A program made the position numbers and the translations under genes. A stretch of DNA of 16,384 nucleotides from Woeseia sp. Lineage in GTDB: Bacteria > Pseudomonadota > Gammaproteobacteria > Steroidobacterales > Woeseiaceae. This document shows, piece by piece, positions 14,081-16,384 of this stretch. The notes under the pieces were generated by a model. The model saw only the letters and a list, made by a program, of their open reading frames with translations, searched no databases and was not told the DNA's origin. The first letter of the stretch is position 1; each line of letters starts with the position of its first letter. The stretch covers positions 1 through 16,384 of the forward strand of contig QIHS01000169.1 of NCBI GenBank assembly GCA_003229095.1. The letters are read 5' to 3'.

Positions 14081-16187
14081 ATGAGGACTAAATGTCATCA
14101 CAATTTCAAATTGAATGCCTGTGCGGTATTGGCAGTTTCATTGTTTCTTGTGGCTTGCCTCGAATCAGACCCGGGCACAATCCACCCGCGAATTATCGAT
14201 GATGGCGCGTTGTCGAACGAGTCACAGGGAGCCGATTGGCCGGCATTTGGACGGACCTACAGCGAGCAACGATTTAGCCCACTGAATCAGATCAGCGACA
14301 GCAATGTTGGCGACCTGACCGTGGATTGGTATCTCGATCTGCCCAACGATCGCGGTCTGGTATCAACACCTCTTGTTGTTGATGGTGTTTTGTACTTTGT
14401 CGGTAGCATGAATCGCGTTCGTGCCGTCAACGCGATAACGGGCAATATGCTGTGGGAATACGATCCTGGCGTTAGTGAGCATGCCGGCAATAATTTGCGT
14501 GCGGGCTGGGAACACAATCGTGGTATTGGTATCTGGCAAGACAAAGTCTATGTAGGGACGTGGGACGGTCGGGTCGTTGCCATAAACCGTGCGACCGGCG
14601 AGGAGGTTTGGAGTGTGCGTACGTTTGCTGCCAACGAACCACTCTACATCACAGGCGCGCCCAAAATATTTAAGGGTAAGGTCCTGATTGGCAATGGAGG
14701 CACTGAAGATGGTCCGACGCGCGGCTACGTGACGGCCTACGACGCAGAAACGGGCGAACAGGCATGGCGTTTTTTTATCGTGCCGGGCAATCCAGCCGAT
14801 GGTTTCGAGAACGATGCGATGCGCATGGCCGCTGAGACCTGGACAGGCGAATGGTGGACATTCGGTGGCGGCGGCAATGTCTGGCACGGCTATACCTACG
14901 ACGCCGATCTGGATGTTCTATATATCGGCACTGGCAACGGTGCGCCGTGGAATCGCAAGATTCGCAGCCCGGGCGGCGGCGACAATCTGTTTTTGAGCTC
15001 CATTGTTGCCCTGAATCCGGATACCGGCGAATACTTATGGCACTACCAGACGACTCCGGGTGAGACCTGGGACTTCACGTCCACCATGGATATTGTCCTC
15101 GCCGATCTGACGATCAAGCAACGTAAAGTCAAGGCACTGATGCATGCGCCAAAGAACGGTTTCTTTTACGTGATCGATCGAGAAACAGGCAAGTTGATTT
15201 CTGCTGAGCCATTTACCGAAACGACCTGGGCCACCGAGATCGATCTTGACACGGGCAGACCCGTCGAGGTGCCCGGCGCTCGTTTCGAGGACGGTTTTGC
15301 GGATGTTTCGCCCACGCCGTGGGGCGCACATAGCTGGCACGCGATGTCATACAACCCGATAACGGGCCTGGTTTACCTGCCTGCGATGCACCTGTCGGCA
15401 ACTTACTCGGATGCAGGATATCGACAACTGGCAACCGTCTTCATTCGGCGGCGACACGACCGGTGTCAGCTACACCATGCAGATCGATGCTGTCGGCGAT
15501 ACTACGAGTTCCTTACAAGCCTGGGATCCGGTGCGCGGCAAGATAGCGTGGGAAGTGCCGCTGGCCGGTCGCTGGAATGCCGGCACGTTGACCACTGCAG
15601 GCAATCTCGTTTTTCAGGGCAGAGCCAGCGGTGAATTCGTGGCGTACGACGCAACCACGGGCACCGTGCTATGGAATTTCAATGTCGGTTCCGGGATTTC
15701 CGCACCGCCCATTACTTACTCAGTAGACGGCAAACAATACGTTTCGCTGCTGGTCGGGTGGGGCGGTAGTGCAGCTGGTGTTGGCAGTCCCAGCGTGACG
15801 CAGCATGGTTGGGCCTATGGTGTTCACCCGCGCCGGCTCATTACATTTTCACTGACCGGTATCCTGGCGCTGCCGGAGTCGCCTCCGCCGTATGTGCCTA
15901 AACCCATTGATTTGCCGGACTTTGAGGTTGACGATGACCTTGCGGAACAGGGAGCAGTCGACTACGAGGTATGTGACGTATGCCATGGCACGGATGCCAT
16001 TGCTGGAGGAATGGCCCCGGATCTACGTGCATCGTCTCTGGTTGCATCCGAAGCGGCGTTCGCACAAGTGGTTCGCGGCGGCAGCAAGAAAGAAAATGGA
16101 ATGCCTGAGTATGCGCACTTTACCGATGCGCGGCTCAATGCCATTCGTCATTACATTCGACACCAGGCAGATCTGACCTGGGAATAG
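14081..16187 (+). pseudogene. PQQ-dependent quinohaemoprotein alcohol dehydrogenase (lipoprotein), frameshifted
   Basis: Two overlapping frames make one protein of about 700 residues. The N-terminus is a lipoprotein signal with lipobox LVAC (C26). The PQQ propeller follows, with 'DWPAFGRTYSEQRFSPL', 'GNGGTEDGPTRGYVTAYDAETG' (metal-ligand Glu region), 'GTGNGAPWN' (ligand Asn) and 'GETWDFT' with the catalytic Asp at 15071-15073. The first frame is lost near 15405-15415, just after 'LSATYSD'. The other frame carries on with QDIDNWQPSSFGGD, the last blades and a C-terminal cytochrome c domain with CDVCH (15972-15986) and a likely Met ligand in ENGMPEY (16101-16103). This is a type II (ethanol/alcohol) dehydrogenase layout. 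The vicinal cysteine pair of methanol/ethanol dehydrogenases is absent (region reads RAGWEHNRG). The shift of one or two bases could be real or an assembly error. Confidence 0.88.
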
Positions 16188-16198
16188 TGCAGGAAGAC

Positions 16199-16384
16199 TC
16201 AGGGTTGACGGCGCTCCTGCCACCACAACCTGAAAATTGTGCCGAGAATGGCGCGACCAGCGCGGATGTTGCCGCCCAGCGTGCCACTGATTTTCGATTG
16301 GCCCACTCGTTCTAACGCACTGACTGACACTTCCACCATGTGGAGTTTTTCCTGGATGGCTCTAATTTGCATCTCCGTGGTCCA
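16199..16384 (-). CDS. GT2 glycosyltransferase, C-terminal end (partial)
   Basis: This gene enters from the right edge; 61 residues are visible before a TGA at 16201-16199. The sequence TEMQIRAIQEKLHMVEVSVS followed by RVGQSKISGTLGGNIRAGRAIL is the typical C-terminal block of dolichyl-phosphate mannosyltransferase-like GT2 enzymes ('R.G.SKISGT..G..RAG..I'). These enzymes move a sugar from a nucleotide donor to a polyprenyl-phosphate or related lipid at the membrane. It converges on the PQQ dehydrogenase with an 11-base gap. It is the third glycosyltransferase in the window. Confidence 0.8.
   Translation of the reverse strand, partial: WTTEMQIRAIQEKLHMVEVSVSALERVGQSKISGTLGGNIRAGRAILGTIFRLWWQERRQP

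Noticed and set aside
14081..16187. Lanthanide-dependent (XoxF-like) alcohol dehydrogenase
   Set aside because: The extra Asp two residues after the catalytic Asp is Thr here.

Overview
The window looks like chromosomal DNA of a Gram-negative bacterium, most likely a gammaproteobacterium. The reasons are a LolCDE-type lipoprotein-release transporter, Sec and lipoprotein signal peptides, short ATGA/GTGA gene overlaps with Shine-Dalgarno sequences, and intermediate GC content. Genus cannot be read from the sequence. No tRNA, rRNA, insertion sequence, CRISPR array or phage gene was found.

Layout from left to right. (1) 1-250: no secure gene. (2) 251-515 (-): small exported BamE/SmpA-like protein, frameshifted. 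(3) 751-3966 (+): lol operon of two LolC/E permeases, the first frameshifted, followed by LolD. (4) 3963-4493 (-): DUF2062 membrane protein, convergent with lolD and sharing its CTAG stop. (5) 4494-4942: 449-base non-coding gap. (6) 4943-9445 (+): compact five-gene unit of VTT/TVP38 membrane protein, MerA-like flavoprotein, TIGR04282 and TIGR04283 glycosyltransferases, and a DUF547 exported protein broken by a 13-bp tandem duplication. (7) 9496-10512 (-): kinase resembling methylthioribose kinase. (8) 10846-13193 (+): YHS-domain exported protein, then a two-domain acyltransferase of the OlsF type. (9) 13215-13745 (-): DinB-superfamily protein. (10) 14081-16187 (+): PQQ- and haem c-dependent alcohol dehydrogenase with a lipoprotein signal, frameshifted. 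(11) 16199-16384 (-): C-terminal end of a GT2 (dolichyl-phosphate mannosyltransferase-like) glycosyltransferase running off the window.

The most interesting block is 4943-10512. TIGR04282 and TIGR04283 are the glycosyltransferase families that travel with the radical-SAM enzyme ArsS in arsenosugar-type clusters, and VTT/MerA-like pairs and DUF547 proteins are familiar partners. Here they sit beside a kinase with methylthioribose-kinase hallmarks. A kinase acting on a 5-deoxy-5-substituted ribose would fit an arsenosugar-like product, but neither ArsM nor ArsS is in the window, so this is a hypothesis.

A second theme is lesions. Four genes are out of frame: two by apparent losses of about 19-20 bp, one by a perfect 13-bp tandem duplication, and one by a 1-2 bp indel. 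The MerA-like gene appears to lack about 11-13 codons in frame, and 12-bp and 14-bp tandem repeats occur elsewhere. Either this genome carries many recent small indels or the assembly is faulty. Reads would decide.
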